From: Echinometra lucunter
Lineage: Eukaryota; Echinodermata; Echinoidea; Camarodonta; Echinometridae
Length of the DNA stretch: 64,000 bases
Assembly: GCA_029962745.1 (NCBI GenBank)
Contig: CM057154.1
Location: 14,751,763 to 14,815,762, forward strand
Direction: 5' to 3'
In this document: piece after piece, positions 13,601 through 25,820 of the stretch
How the letters are laid out: the number at the start of each line of letters is the position of its first letter
Position numbering within the stretch: position 1 is the first letter of the stretch
Notes under the pieces: generated by a model
The model's database searches: none
The model's input: the letters and a program-made list of their open reading frames with translations, nothing else
Told to the model about the DNA's origin: nothing
Made by a program: the position numbers and the translations under genes

Positions 13601-13977
13601 CATTGACTAAAGATTCAACGAATGGAGCGCCATGCGATGGAGATTTCAAAGAAATTGCCACATGAGAAAACCGCCTGAATTAGCTCCTATTCTGTGCCAT
13701 GGTCGTCAATCAGGATCTGCTTTTCAAGCAAGAGCCTGCCGACTTCATTAAGTGAAATGAGATTTCTGATCAATTGTAATTGTGCATGAATACTAGTGAA
13801 ACATCAGATACATCCATATTGACATGCAGAAGTCAATTATTTTTTCATTGAATACTTTTAATGTTTAAGAGCCTATATTTATATTACATTTAAAAAAAGC
13901 TCTGGCTATAAAATGTCAAAGAGTATGTTTTAATTTCTAAATCCAATTAAAATGCTTTGTACTGAACCATTATAATA

Positions 13978-14158
13978 CAGTGAAAACTCAGTATAACGAG
14001 GTCCTTGGGACCAGCAAACTTACCTTGTTACAGCAGAAATCTCGTTATATCAGGGTTGAAAAACAATAGAATATAAAGTACTGGAACTGGAATATTGCCT
14101 TGTTATATCAGGAATATTGTTATATCAGATCTTTTTATACCAAGTTTCTACTTTACTG
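13978..14158. mobile_element. pogo/Tigger-like MITE fragment
   Basis: The left end CAGTGAAAACTCAGTATAAC runs into GAGGTCCTTGGGACC. The right end, TTATACC..GTTTCTACTTTACTG, is its imperfect inverse. CTCGTTATATCAG repeats occur inside. CAGT ends with 'TATAACGAGGTCC' are typical of pogo/Tigger-type elements. The TA target duplication is not clear on the right, so boundaries are approximate. Confidence 0.55.
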
Positions 14159-15743
14159 CAATAAGGTCATTTACCCAGGGCAGCCACATCAGTATCAATA
14201 CTGTTCTAGGTGAGGTCCTGTAATCATATCTTCAGCCTGGCTTTAGCTGAGATACTATGGCAAGGGGTTAGGGCATTCCAGGATTTTTCTTTTCCTGACC
14301 AGCCACAGCGTAGGATCCCAATTAAATCCTCGTAAACTCGTAAAAGCTTTTGAATTCGTAACAGCTACCGAACGCCTCACTGAGAGAGGATCAATGAATC
14401 CTCGAAAATACAACCTCTTTTTTCTCCCTTATTTTGGCACCAAAATTCATAAAAATTTCAGATTACATCAGAAATGATGATATTATTCTTCATTTTCATT
14501 TTCTCTGAGAACAGTTGGGTATTTTTTGAAATGCAAGTATTTTTCAGTTCCAGAGGACAGTGGGAAGAGGTGTTTATTTTTTCCTGACACAACCCTAGGA
14601 GAGCATGAATATGCAAACAATTGACATGTTACTAGACTTCAGTGTCCAGGCTAACTTTCAGTGTATTTCCATGTTTGTGCAATGAGTAGTTTTCTGTAAA
14701 TTTGCCTTTAAAAGTCACAGTTTTAACATAAAACGACTGTAAACTGTCACTACTGTGCGCATGCGCTTTTCTGACTTTTTCTATGAATGAGCTAAGTCGG
14801 GCGCATTACGTCATGCATATCACTAGCATGCACTGCATGTACTGTGCACGTTGCACGTTGCGTGTATATCGACGACCAGCGCAGCACTGCTGCAGCCCCC
14901 AGCAAGCGGCAAGCCTTCGATTAATTCCCTGTTTATGCGAGGCCAAAATAACCGTATGCATGTAATTTTCTTTCATTTTCCTTTCTGTAAAATTGTTCAT
15001 AATCTGTTTACCGTGCCATGCTTTGTTCTATGTTTTCTGAACCATTTATTTCATCTAGAAGTGCACGGGTCTCGTACGGTTCGCACCACAGATAGTTCAG
15101 TTAGCTTCGCACAGTCACACTGCGCAGTATACAGTGTGAAGGCCATGCATGAACCAGAGTACGTGGGACTACACGAGATGAATCTTGAAGGGTTCGTGTA
15201 TGACGTTGCCTTGGATTTTTTCCTGAAATAACTGTTCGACAGTAAATTTTGAAAAGATATTTCGGAGGGGACTTTCGATATACTAAGTACTTTGATGGTT
15301 CATATATGCAAGCCTCGATCTTGGGCAATAACGGAAAATATGAAAAATAACGTAACTTTTGCTGACTGAAAAAAAAAAAAAGAAGCATCTCATTTCACTA
15401 ATTTTTCATATAATAAAACATGATTCTGCTACAAATAATTATCATGATGCATCAGAACAACTCTAATTCTTTAATTTGAAGTTTGATTCATTTCATTTGG
15501 TGGTTTCTAAGGCGAGATTTTACAGTTTAGCCAAGACTCCTCCGTAGCGGTTTTACGTAAACAAATTGTTTACTTCATGCAAATTAGGCTGCACGGAGTG
15601 AACATTTTTGGGCAGTTAATTGGGGTGCTACGCTGTGGCTGTGACAGGTATCTTGTCGCTCTACCTGGGTGGAGAGTGGCAACATTCTTAGTTTTTATGA
15701 AGAGCTGAATAAACAGGTTTGAATTTGAACTTGATATACTGAC

Positions 15744-15866
15744 CTTGTCATAGACAGAGAGGCATGGATGGGGATCAGTGAATGAAGACTCCAGGTTGAC
15801 CACAGCAACCGTTCCAAATTCTGTTTCATCATCATCGTAATCGTTGCACAGGCCTCTTGGATGAAA
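15744..15866 (-). CDS. znrf3: ZNRF3/RNF43-like E3 ubiquitin ligase, exon 2 (PA domain)
   Basis: This exon has 41 codons (residues 72-112), phase 0 at both ends. Its acceptor is a T-rich tract ending TTTTTTCCAG and its donor is GTCAGT. It begins FHPRGLCNDYDDDE, continues TVAVVNLES and ends DPHPCLSVYDK. This matches the ZNRF3/RNF43 pattern HPLGLCN, acidic run, VVKLE, PKPCL. The two cysteines (residues 78 and 106) are 28 residues apart, the spacing I recall for the single disulfide of the family's ectodomain, so the fold is probably kept. The family match depends on this exon more than any other, because related PA-RING ligases (RNF13, RNF128, RNF130) lack this cysteine and acidic-loop arrangement. 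Confidence 0.93.
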
Positions 15867-16799
15867 CTGGAAAAAATCAAATACAAACATACTAAGTATA
15901 AACTGAAGTATTAACCATTTGAAATAAATTAATGAAATTAATATGTTGCACAAGAAACATTGACAAAATCCTTTTTATTGTGGCAATGCATATTTCTGGG
16001 TGTTTAGCCGTAGCATGTTTAATGGCTTGTCCAGAGTTGCTCTGCATAATATGTGGGATAACCATATCTAAAACAGAGTCTTAAAATATACACATACTAA
16101 AAGCATCATTAGTCATGTTTTGAAAACAAAATTTTGTACAAACAACATTTCTACAGTGTACACAATCAAAAACTGATATGCTCCATAGGGTATTCTGGTC
16201 ATGCATTCATCATCTTGATAATAAAATGTTTTTCTTCCAGCATTCTCTACCACATTGAATGAACAAATCGGTCGCTTTTCTGTGTACATGTCCAGCATCC
16301 TTTTCATGTTAAAATCAAATGCGTTTTAGGTTATTTCTCCAGAGATTATTTGTGAAGTAGTTTTCTAGATGACTAGCCTCAAACCATTCACAGCTTGAAA
16401 AAGAAAGATTGAAGACCGTAAAGTAGAGATCTCGGAAGAATACCTTAACATTGTTGCATCACAAAATCTACATTTCGAAATGAAATAAAGGGGAGGAATC
16501 CTATCAAATGAGTGGTTCCAGGGTCAGATAGCAGAGGCTCAAAGAAACTTGTCTTTAATGGGAGTGTTGTTCATGTATTACTTATGAAACTTACTACGTA
16601 CTTTGTTAAATTTCACATGGCAAAGAGTATTGCATAACATGTGTAGAAACTATTTTTCTTTGATTTCATAAATTCTAAAAATTTCCATTCAATACATGCT
16701 TCTTGGTTTTTGTGTTAACTGCATTTTCTTACAAAAGAAACAGAAGTGAAACCCTACAGTAAAGACTACATAACACTCAAGGTTGTTGAGAGTCACTTT

Positions 16800-16821
16800 T
16801 TGTGTGTGTGTGTGTGTGTGT
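16800..16821. repeat. (TG)n microsatellite
   Basis: Eleven uninterrupted TG units. Confidence 0.9.
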
Positions 16822-17220
16822 ACATTAACTTCAACACAAGACAAACGACCTACAAAATTAAGCAAGTGAAATTTGCACGAATCGGATTTTTCTATTTCTC
16901 TGTTTTTTTTCAGCAAACACAGATTATTTTAATGCTTGAAGGAGAAATCATGAAGGTTATGGAATAGAAATGGAGTAAAACTCTTGAAAATCTGCAAGCT
17001 TCAATATGAGAAGTTGTGAATATCGACGAATACTGGTATGCTCTAAAGTGTATTCTAAACACTTGGCGGTAATTTAAAAAAATACAAAAAGAGAGGAAAT
17101 ACTGGAAACTAGTGTACATGTACTTGGACTGTTCAACTGGTACGACAAGAATGTGACAAGTACCTTGACTTGTTATACATATGAACGAGGCATTGATAAA
17201 TACGGAGCTAGAATGATCCA

Positions 17221-17257
17221 TTGCCTGTCTCAACCAATACACCATCTACTCTGTCCG

Positions 17258-17296
<39 letters not shown>

Positions 17297-17900
17297 CATC
17301 CTCTACTCTCACCTTTCTATTTCTATTCATCCTATTCATACATCTCTCTCTGTTTCCCCATTTTCTCTCTCTCTCTGTCTCCATCTGCCATATTCAACTT
17401 TCTATAGTCTCACCTTTCTGTATTTTATTATTCTATTTATATATTTATATCTCTTTCTCCCATTCAATCTCCTCTACTCTCATCTTTATTTATTGTAAAT
17501 GTCTTTTTCCCCTTTAATATTTCCTTGTCTGTCTGTCTGTCTCTCTCTCTTTCTCTATCTTTCTCTCCAAAACCTTCTCTCCTGTCATCTTTATCTATCT
17601 ATTCAGTCTTTTTCCATCTCTCTTTTTCCCATGCTCTATCTCTATTTCTCTCTAAAATCTCCTCTACTCTTATTTTTTTTGGACCTATTCATTATTTGGA
17701 TATCTCTTTCTCTCATTTCCTCTCCTCTTTCTTTCCTCTTCATGTATTTTCTAAAAACATTGTACTTGCCCTCCCTAGGCTGCACCCACTTTTTCAAACC
17801 ATTTCTCTCCTCTTTTATACAGACCGCATTATTTTCTCTCTTTCTCTCTCTTTTCCAATCCTCTTTTGTGTTCTATTTTATTTTTTTTCCTGACTCTAGT
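17221..17900. repeat. Pyrimidine-rich tract, ~680 bp
   Basis: The plus strand is dominated by CTCTCT, TTTCTC and CTGTCTGT runs, with purines rare throughout. Several overlapping frames encode only Ser/Leu/Phe-rich low-complexity peptides, so I reject them as genes. Confidence 0.85.
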
Positions 17901-20055
17901 TATAACCTATCTACATGAATAATACTTTCTTCATCTTTCAAGGCTTTTACAAATTCTTCATGCAATTCAACTTTTACCACTCTTAAGTTTCGTCAGATTC
18001 ATAAAACTACTACATGCATGGGAAGTGGTCTAAATGCATCAGATACAAGTACTGTTCATACATTTTTCCAGGAGTAGGCACATGAAATGTCTTTTTTCAT
18101 GACTTTTTTTTTCCTTCAAGATTTTAATGCTTAACACTGCCAAAAAAGAAGTTTTCAAATTTATTGATACTCTTACATTTTACATCATTATCTTTTGAAT
18201 GAAACAGACAACTCTTCCCCGCTGTCTCCATCTTTTCCTTCCCACGCCATTTCTCTCACTCATGTTATGTATTCAGTGCACCACTTCAGTTCTAAATAAG
18301 AGAGCCTATACACTGACGGAGGATGACAGCATTTCATCATGTCAATGAAGTCACAATTGGGACAAAAGCACGTATTTTGAGTTTCCTGCCACTGGCATGC
18401 TAATGAAAGGGAGAGCGTTCTCGCTTGACGTTCGTGCCTGCTTGGTCGCGTTTGTCAGCCAAGAGCCAATTTCCGTGCAGAGCTCTTGCTCTTCTCCGCT
18501 GGTCTCCAAACATGGCTCTGCAGCTTTTCTTTGGCTTGTAAATCAAATGGTAAGTATATCAATAGAGTATAGAAAGGCTGTCAACCTCTGACATTCACTT
18601 CCTTACTACCCTAACTCCATTCAGACACAAAAAATAACAACCTTTCACAGCTTTGCATGTGTACACCTAACTACAATTTACTTGTGCTAATGCAGCATTT
18701 TGAACACTGATATTTTAGTTGCAAAATGAATTATTTGGAAATTATTTCCACAAAAACTATTTCTGTTATTCGGTTTATAACCATTTTTTCAACTTGCGTG
18801 CAGCTTGATACAAGAACTTCTATAACACTGCACTCCTTCCACCATGGAAGTTATCTGAACCTGTGATACATGTATGTCCCTTTCACACTGGGTTATTACA
18901 ATTTGTTTAAAGTATTTCTTTATTTGATGTCTGTGAACATGTGTGAATGGGCCCTTAAAAGCAACGCTAGGAGAGATAACCTTTCCATTCATGATTCAGC
19001 TTCTTCATACCCAATTTTCAATTCAAGTAAAGAGCGACTGTACGTCATATCCTCCAAGAGTAACACTGGAAGTATAAGTACATACATCTCCATAAAACCT
19101 TTAATCCAAAGAAATTTATTCACATTATACATGCTTTATCACTATCATAATGTGAACTTGAAGGGTAGACATCCATAAGAGGGACAGGAAAGAGGTTTAT
19201 GGAAATGTCCAAAGCATTGACTTAACTTAACAAAAATGTAAAAATCAAGGATAGGCAGCAGAAATGTCTGGGTTAAAAAATTTTTTTTTTTTTTTAGCTA
19301 ATTCCATATTAAAAGATAATCCACCCTGTTGGAAGTGTACAAAGAATAATTTCAACTTTTGTTGAAAGGTTGGTTACAGAACATATTGAGGAATTGCTAC
19401 AGAATTTACAACAGCTCCATTTTAAAAATACATTTCATTGCTTGAATGCGAATTCATTCTGACAGATAAACGAAGCAAAGAGATTTTTATCTGAAAATTA
19501 TGAAATACAATAGTATGAGGAATTCCTCTTGTTTCAGGATTGTTCAGTAATTCAAACTACATGTAATTTCAATTTTCACACATGAAAAGTCACTGATTAC
19601 CAATACTTGTTGCATATTTGTTCCTTAATGAATGTTCAATGAACTAAACCCAAACTTAAAATCATTGCAAACTAAATACATGTAGGTGTCACTCAATATT
19701 TATTCTAATAGCAATTATGTAAAAAAATTCTATGATAATTCTGTGTTGCTAGATACCATTTAAATCCTTGGTTCTTTCATTTCTCCTTTTCCTTTTGAAA
19801 GTTTGAGGTTGTCAGCATAATGATCTCATTCTGATTCATCAGATCTACGAAATTGCTTCTAAATTGGGCAATCATATGCTCCTTTCTGCACCGAGGCACT
19901 TTCTTAGCCCACTTCCATACTTATTTGATTTGGAGATATCTTGAAAATTATCCCTTTTCTTTTCCCCATTCATTCCCCCCCTTGTGATTCCCTAGGGTGA
20001 AACTCAACAGCCTTGAACATGCTCCTCCGCCAGAATTAGATACATCTGCTTGTTA

Positions 20056-20069
20056 GTTGCCATGGCAAC
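20056..20069. promoter_or_regulatory. RFX-type X-box palindrome
   Basis: A perfect 14-bp palindrome GTTGCCATGGCAAC, the classical full RFX site. It sits in apparently unique intron sequence (about 19800-20270). RFX factors control ciliary and immune-type genes in animals. Whether this site acts on the ZNRF3-like gene is not known. Confidence 0.45.
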
Positions 20070-21359
20070 GCTGATGGAGAATTTCAGAGACCTTTTTTTT
20101 GCCTGTTCGTCGGTTTCGAATCCTTGACCAAGGGGACTGGATTCTTCAAGCACCGCCTGGCTTAGCACATCTGACTGAGACAATTGGCTAATTCAATTTT
20201 GGAGTGATAAAACCAACTTTGCCAGTGTTTTTCGCTTTATCCTGTTAGCTCTGGCAATTTTATTCCTGTTGAGGTATTTTCTTTTATTGGCTCGGGTAAC
20301 TGTACTTTTGTGTCCATGGTCAATTCACAATTTCAGGTTGAAACTGGTGCAGAAATTCAATTACCCCACAATCACTTGCAGTTCACGGATCTTTAGCGTA
20401 TATGCACATAACTGCCTCCCTCCCCCTCCCCCCTCTCTCTCTCTGTCTCTTCTCTCTATGGCCTTTCTTTAATTTCCCCTCCTTTCCATTACCTTTTTTT
20501 ACTGTGCATATTTCATTCTTTTCCAGATCTAAATAATCATCTTAATCTGCCATTTCCATATCTATCTATGTTTCTGTCAGTTTTATCTTTCATGGCTGAA
20601 TTCAAATTCAAAATAACATGTGTCATTTTCAGGAGCAATTACTGGAATCATCAGCAAACAAACAAAAAGGGCACTTGAGGCTAATTGATACCAAATTTTG
20701 GCTTAATATAAGAGCCACTGAGTAACTTTCTAAAATCTGATATGCACATCCCTACATGCTATCAGTGTATGTAATATTGTACAAATATGAATCCCTGAAT
20801 AATGCACTTCAAAAGCATCATCATGTGCTTCACAAAAAGTGGACATATACAAGTGACCGGAAATGCCAGACCTTTACCCCATTGACTGCAGTGTTAGACA
20901 AAAAGCATACTCAGGTTGGTTTTGCAAATGGCAGAATTCAGTGATAGATATCCTGGCAATAGCCTATATATTTCAAAACCTTTATATTCCTCGCTGTTTA
21001 TTCATCCTCCTGAACATCTTTATACAAAACTATCAAAATTTATCAAATCACGCCTCCACAAAGTTACCGGATCCCTTTTACATGTCAGTTCAGAAGGGGA
21101 AGAAAGCCGGAGACAGCGAGAGGATAAAAAACAAAGATGGAAAGACCTCGGTGGAGAGAATGAAAGAGAGACCCTTTCCAATTATGAATGTTTATTTCAT
21201 AATACGAGAAGACAGTAAGTGGTACATTACATGTACTGAAATGAAAAATGTAATCTATCCCCTTAAAGATCTAGTACTGGATTGAGAAGCATAAGGGAAG
21301 TAGTGAAAATAAACACACTTAAAATTCCATCTGCTACTAGGACAGACAGAGCTGCTAAG

Positions 21360-21640
21360 TTGGTCAGGCTAGAGAGAGGGCAAGATAAATAGATAGAAAA
21401 GGCAAAAGGAGCAAGATGGAAATAGAGAGGAAGAGAGGATGGGAAATCAGTAGAGAGGAATGTGTAAAGAGAGGGGGAAACTCAAGAGAGTGAGAAAGAG
21501 AAATAGAGAGAGAGAGATAGAGAGCAAGAGGAGTGGAGAAATAAAGAGGGATCATAAGTAGAAAGAGTTAGAAAGAGAGGAGTAAGGATGTTCAGAGAAA
21601 ATGAGAGAGAGAGAGAGAGAGAGAGAGCAGGAGATAGGAG
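21360..21640. repeat. Purine-rich tract, ~280 bp
   Basis: AGAGAGA, GGAGAAA and GAGAAAGAG runs on the plus strand, ending in a (GA)n stretch at about 21604-21627. Confidence 0.85.
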
Positions 21641-22332
21641 GAAAAGGAGATATTAGGGGTATATAGGCTGTGAGATACTTGGCATCTCAAAGCTGTTATC
21701 ATTCAACAGATAACAAGTTTATTTGAGACGAATATCATATCATCTGGTTCATTAAATCAGGTCTGCACTCTTTAGGCCGAAATTCTCATGAATGAACCTG
21801 AATCTGAATGTTGGTCCTTCAGGAGCCATGCCCATGTTCTCTACTCAACTGCACGCACCATTTATAGTAGAATACTTTCCGTGTTCATGTCTCAAGACTT
21901 GCAATACTTCCTTGGACTTGTATTAGGAAGAGTGAAACCTAAAACCTTCTGGACAACTCCTAGGGGTGACCGCATTGACTCTCCTGGATGATATTACAGC
22001 CAGGCCATGATATTGGAGATAACTCTCTGACCTTGCCTATGACCTTGGTTTGATCAAGGTCAAAGGTCAGATGGTGATCAAGCACAAGGCCCTGTAGCAT
22101 GTAGGTAGTTGGTAGGCCTAAACTGACATGTAGTTCCAAGACACAGACGAGCATGCCAACCACATGTGAGTTTTCTTTTTTTATATATATTTGTGATCAG
22201 GTAACATATACAACAGCTTTGGCAACTCTCGTGGAAACTCATCTGCCACCGACAAAGGAATTAATTAGTGAGGGTTAAAGATTTGTCAATCTGTTGGTTA
22301 AGCGAATTTGGAGTCGCCAAAACCACTGGCCC

Positions 22333-22403
22333 GTCTCCGTGGTCTAGTGGTTAAGGCATTGGCGTTCACAGCCAAAGGCCCTGGTTCAATTCCCGGCGGA
22401 GAC
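22333..22403 (+). tRNA. tRNA-like gene with anticodon TCA; tRNA pseudogene or SINE head
   Basis: The 71 nt fold as a cloverleaf. The acceptor stem GTCTCCG/CGGAGAC is perfect. The D arm is GTCT-AGTGGTTA-AGGC, the anticodon stem TTGGC/GCCAA has the 7-nt loop GTTCACA (anticodon TCA), the variable loop is 4 nt, and the T arm CCTGG-TTCAATT-CCCGG has one mismatch. Box A (TGGTCTAGTGG) and box B (GGTTCAATTCC, one change from consensus) are present. A TTTTTT Pol III stop follows at 22405. TCA would read UGA, but the structure is not that of tRNA-Sec, which has a long variable arm and an extended acceptor stem. Body and D arm resemble tRNA-Glu. I favour a tRNA-derived pseudogene or SINE. Confidence 0.6.
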
Positions 22404-22494
22404 ATTTTTTCAACCTTTGCAAAAATTTCCAAAATGGTAGGACAGCTCTGGGAAACTTTGATTCATGCTACACTATTATTCTCTCAATTGATCT

Positions 22495-22525
<31 letters not shown>

Positions 22526-23531
22526 TCTATATCTCCAATGGTCCATTTTGAAATGCTGGAAAGATTGGAGACATGATGAATCTGGACAGGTAGCAGCCAT
22601 TTCACTGGTGGAAAAAAATCATTCATAGACTGCAAAAGTATCTACAATAAATATTTTTTTCAAAAAACCCAAATGTAGTTTTTATAAGTACCAAACTACA
22701 TGTATGTCAGTACACAAAGACGCAGAAACATTGTTGTACAAAGTTTGCATTGAGGTTTATGGCTCCTGTCTGTACATTCAGAAACATGTACATTTATCTC
22801 AGCACATCATCATAATTAAGGTTACCAGTAATTCAAATGTCTATACAGAATAGAATAGGAGTAACTTCACTATATACACTATGATGTGGTACAAATAAGT
22901 TGGAACCATACATTACATTATGGACTCATGTAATTCATTTCAAAGTACACACAGTTTACTTCACTTGAATGTACCTTAACAGTTATGTCAGTATCAATAT
23001 GCCTGCATTCTTTGACAAACTTGAGAAATTCCTCTGGAAGTGAGCATTCTAGGCTACAGAGCAATGTCTCACCTACTCTCCATCAAATTTTATATCTCTA
23101 CCTCACAGACCAGTTTGGCACCTTTCACAAACCAGCTCTAATTTATTGCAAAGAACGACAAGCCACAAAAATATTCAATCTTTTCAAATGATGGTAAAAC
23201 AAACCCCAACAGAAATAAAGACAAGAAATTCTCATAATACTGAAATATGTATTGCTAAGCCCACATTCTTTATTTGCTTTTCCATTTTACGAGAGCGGAA
23301 GGGCAGTTTAACTGGCTCAAGTTTATGGGGGAATGAGTAAATCTTTACTATCTCTGGCAGTCTGTAAACTAGGGAGCTGCTGGAGAAGTGTGGTTGACAC
23401 TGCTCAAATATTGCATGTTTGGATAAAGAATCATTGTCTCTGGCAAACAAAAGAGAGGTTTCCGACTACTGCCACTACTGCCGCACTTTGAAGAGTGATG
23501 ATCATTGGCTCCCTTACTACAAAGACAACTC

Positions 23532-24006
23532 TTAAAGGCATTGGCTAACTTTGTGAGTAGCTGATTTAAAAAATTCTCAACCTGAGATGAAACATATGTA
23601 TGAGTACTTGTATTTGTACTCAAAAACCCTGAAACCAACCATAAGTTAGACGCAAACAGTGATTTTATTATCCTTCGTCTCACGAGACAATCACTAAGAG
23701 GACCACTTTGCTTGAATTTGAAAATGCCGTTATGTGCCTCCCGCCTCGTGATACGCCAATACACACAGTACGGTAAGGTGAGTCATACGCGCATGCACAC
23801 TCCTTATGTCTATTCTGTGCAACCGACCCTCGTATATTTTTCAAACATTGCTTCACATTTTTGATATTTAAAAATACTTCCTGTGGATATTATACTTTGA
23901 AACTTTCAGACTGGTATTTCTACACTATAACCCTTATGTTTATCCCATTTTCAAGTAACAATACAAGATTTTTTTAAATCGTAACAATGTTAACCAATGT
24001 CTTTAA
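23532..24006 (+). mobile_element. TTAA-ended MITE family A, copy 1
   Basis: The element begins TTAAAGGCATTGGCTAAC and ends GTTAACCAATGTCTTTAA, imperfect inverses of each other. It is about 475 bp including TTAA at both ends. The interior carries GTACTTGTATTTGTACTC, the block CGTCTCACGAGACAATCACT and CGCGCATGCACACTCC. The same order occurs in copies at 28627 (same strand), 32425 and 50504 (opposite strand). It has no coding capacity; frames across it are accidental. Confidence 0.88.
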
Positions 24007-24829
24007 GCCGTTGAGCATGATTTAATTTCAGTATAAAACGCATTTTCCATAGACCCTAGCCCAAGTTATCTCAGGCTTGGATTTCAATGGGTTATGGTCC
24101 TGAACAAAGTCAAAAGATTCATCTGAATGCTTTTCATGAGATGTGGAGCAAAAGAAAAAAGAGCCAGCCAAATGCTTCAATACATGTATATTTCTGTAAC
24201 AAGATTTCAACATATTGCTGAACTTGAAAAGCTATATTGAGTGCAACGAAATGCCAGCTACTTCTGCATGATTAAAACAAAAAGAAAACTGCTTTTTGGG
24301 GAGGGTCTATTTTTTTCTGCTTTATCTATTCTTTTTAAAAGAATCACTGGACAGGCTCATTGCATTAATATAAATGAAACTAACTGCATGCAAATCCATT
24401 CTTTTTAGTTAGCACACTGACTGAAAATAGCCTAAGGCTCGAAAAAAATTAATATCTGACAATTTCTCACTTGACAGCTTAAACAAAAAAACACCCACAA
24501 GGTTTATCTGCATCCAATATCATGTTTGTGTCTGTTATAATGTTGTTGCTATTATTGTTGATGATGTTTTGTTCTTTACAGATATTTCTTCATACATGGA
24601 TCCTATGCAGCCTATCAACAAAACTTAAATGTTGCACTCTTAATTTCTTAGACTTGAATTAGCAGTAGCGATCGTACTGGACCCTTTCCATTTCCTGCCT
24701 TGTTTGTTGTTTCTCATTATTTTAATTTTCATTCTTTGTGATTGAAATGATGATAAATGGTTATTACAGTGTATTTCTTCTATTGTTTTTCATATTACTA
24801 TAAAATATCTTACATTATTAAGGGTACTT

Positions 24830-25045
24830 CCTCCCGACATTGGAAGTATGGGGGCCGGGACTTCGTCCGCGATTTGAGAAATTCCCCCGTGGTATGGGGG
24901 CCGAGATTTCATCGGTGATTCGCCACCGAAGATGCCCTGCCCAGCGGGGAAGTCGGAGAGGAAGTCGGCGGGGGATTTGTCAGCTTAGAGGGGCCGAAGT
25001 CCCCGGTAGTGCCCAGGGACCCGGGGGCCAGAGAAACAATTGACA
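24830..25045. other. Isolated GC-rich island of unknown nature
   Basis: Some 215 bp are strongly GC- and CpG-rich inside AT-rich intron. CCGGGACTTC near 24857 and GAAGTCCCCGG near 25000 form weak inverted arms, and ATGGGGGCCG occurs twice. A 67-codon plus frame is rich in Arg and Gly and looks like no known protein. It may be a GC-rich mobile element or a CpG island. Confidence 0.4.
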
Positions 25046-25820
25046 GGCGCATTAAGAGTCACGTGAATGAAGTACTACATCACAACAACACCTCTATACC
25101 ATTCGATAACGGAAGTTTCTGCCTTTCTTAAAGTGGGGCATGGTTTATATAAGGTATTAGGCTGTGAGCAGTATGAAGGTATGGGCATATCCTACAATGC
25201 ACACAATGAGAAGTGAACACAAAATCATTGCAGCTCAAACAACTACTGTTAACATTGCAAAACGTTCACTCTGACATTTCAACTGTGGTCTGTAGCAGTC
25301 ATATCTTTCCTGTCGATCAAAAAGGTTTACAATATGTAATACTTTAAACAAGTGAACTAACTTAAACATTTAGATAATTAATTTCTTCTGCTGTGGTCAA
25401 ATCTTTCATGTGTGAGGATTTTACAACTCTATCATAACATAATATTAAATTTAATATTGTGGCTGAGTGCTGTAGAGGAAATAATTTTCTATCATTCCAT
25501 TACGCTCAATTCAACTACAAAGCACTACATCTGTACAAAGTCATTCCTTGAGAGATTGATAGCAAGAAGAAACCCTTCTCACTCTCTTCCTGTCCACTCT
25601 ACTGAGTCCACAAACAAAACATGCAGCAAGATAGAAAGTCAGATCTATAGTGCTTTTAACATATATCTCGCTCACAAGTGTAAACACAACGACAATATCA
25701 CTTTCCCCTCCATGTCCGTCAGCATATCTGGCCATTACTGTCGCTCAGATTACATAGATGTCATGGAATACTCATCATAAGAATATAAACAAAGCTATAT
25801 CAGCAAGGATGCTGCCCACA

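Larger units (their letters stand above)
6631..15743 (-). other. znrf3: Intron 2 of the ZNRF3-like gene
   Basis: This is a 9.1-kb intron with canonical GT/AG ends in phase 0. Contents from left to right: a LINE scrap near 7.1-7.4 kb, a short hairpin at 9518-9590, an hAT-type MITE at 10961-11125, a purine tract at about 12145-12235, a doubtful LINE scrap at 12665-13168, a tandem repeat at 13161-13600 and a pogo-like fragment at 13978-14158. At 14756-14767 there is an NRF-1-like palindrome TGCGCATGCGCT. I see nothing distinctive in 7400-9500, and only apparently unique sequence in 9600-10950, 11130-12140 and 14170-15740. Confidence 0.75.

Noticed and set aside
14851..15231. 126-codon plus-strand frame near exon 2
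   Set aside because: It starts at TTG, not ATG, and shows no domain, signal peptide or splice context; treated as chance.
17499..17918. Open frames of 120-140 codons, Ser/Leu/Phe-rich
   Set aside because: They are simple translation of a CT-rich tract, occur in overlapping frames, and have no protein-like composition.
22333..22403. Selenocysteine tRNA
   Set aside because: Anticodon TCA fits, but the short variable loop and 7-bp acceptor stem are those of an ordinary tRNA body.
23369..23764. 131-codon minus frame, and similar frames near 32.6 and 51.2 kb
   Set aside because: These overlap MITE family A and are shared between copies because the DNA is shared; the frames are not preserved in all copies.
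24840..25043. Arg/Gly-rich 67-codon frame in the GC-rich island
   Set aside because: GC-rich DNA gives few stops by chance; there are no splice signals or recognisable motifs.
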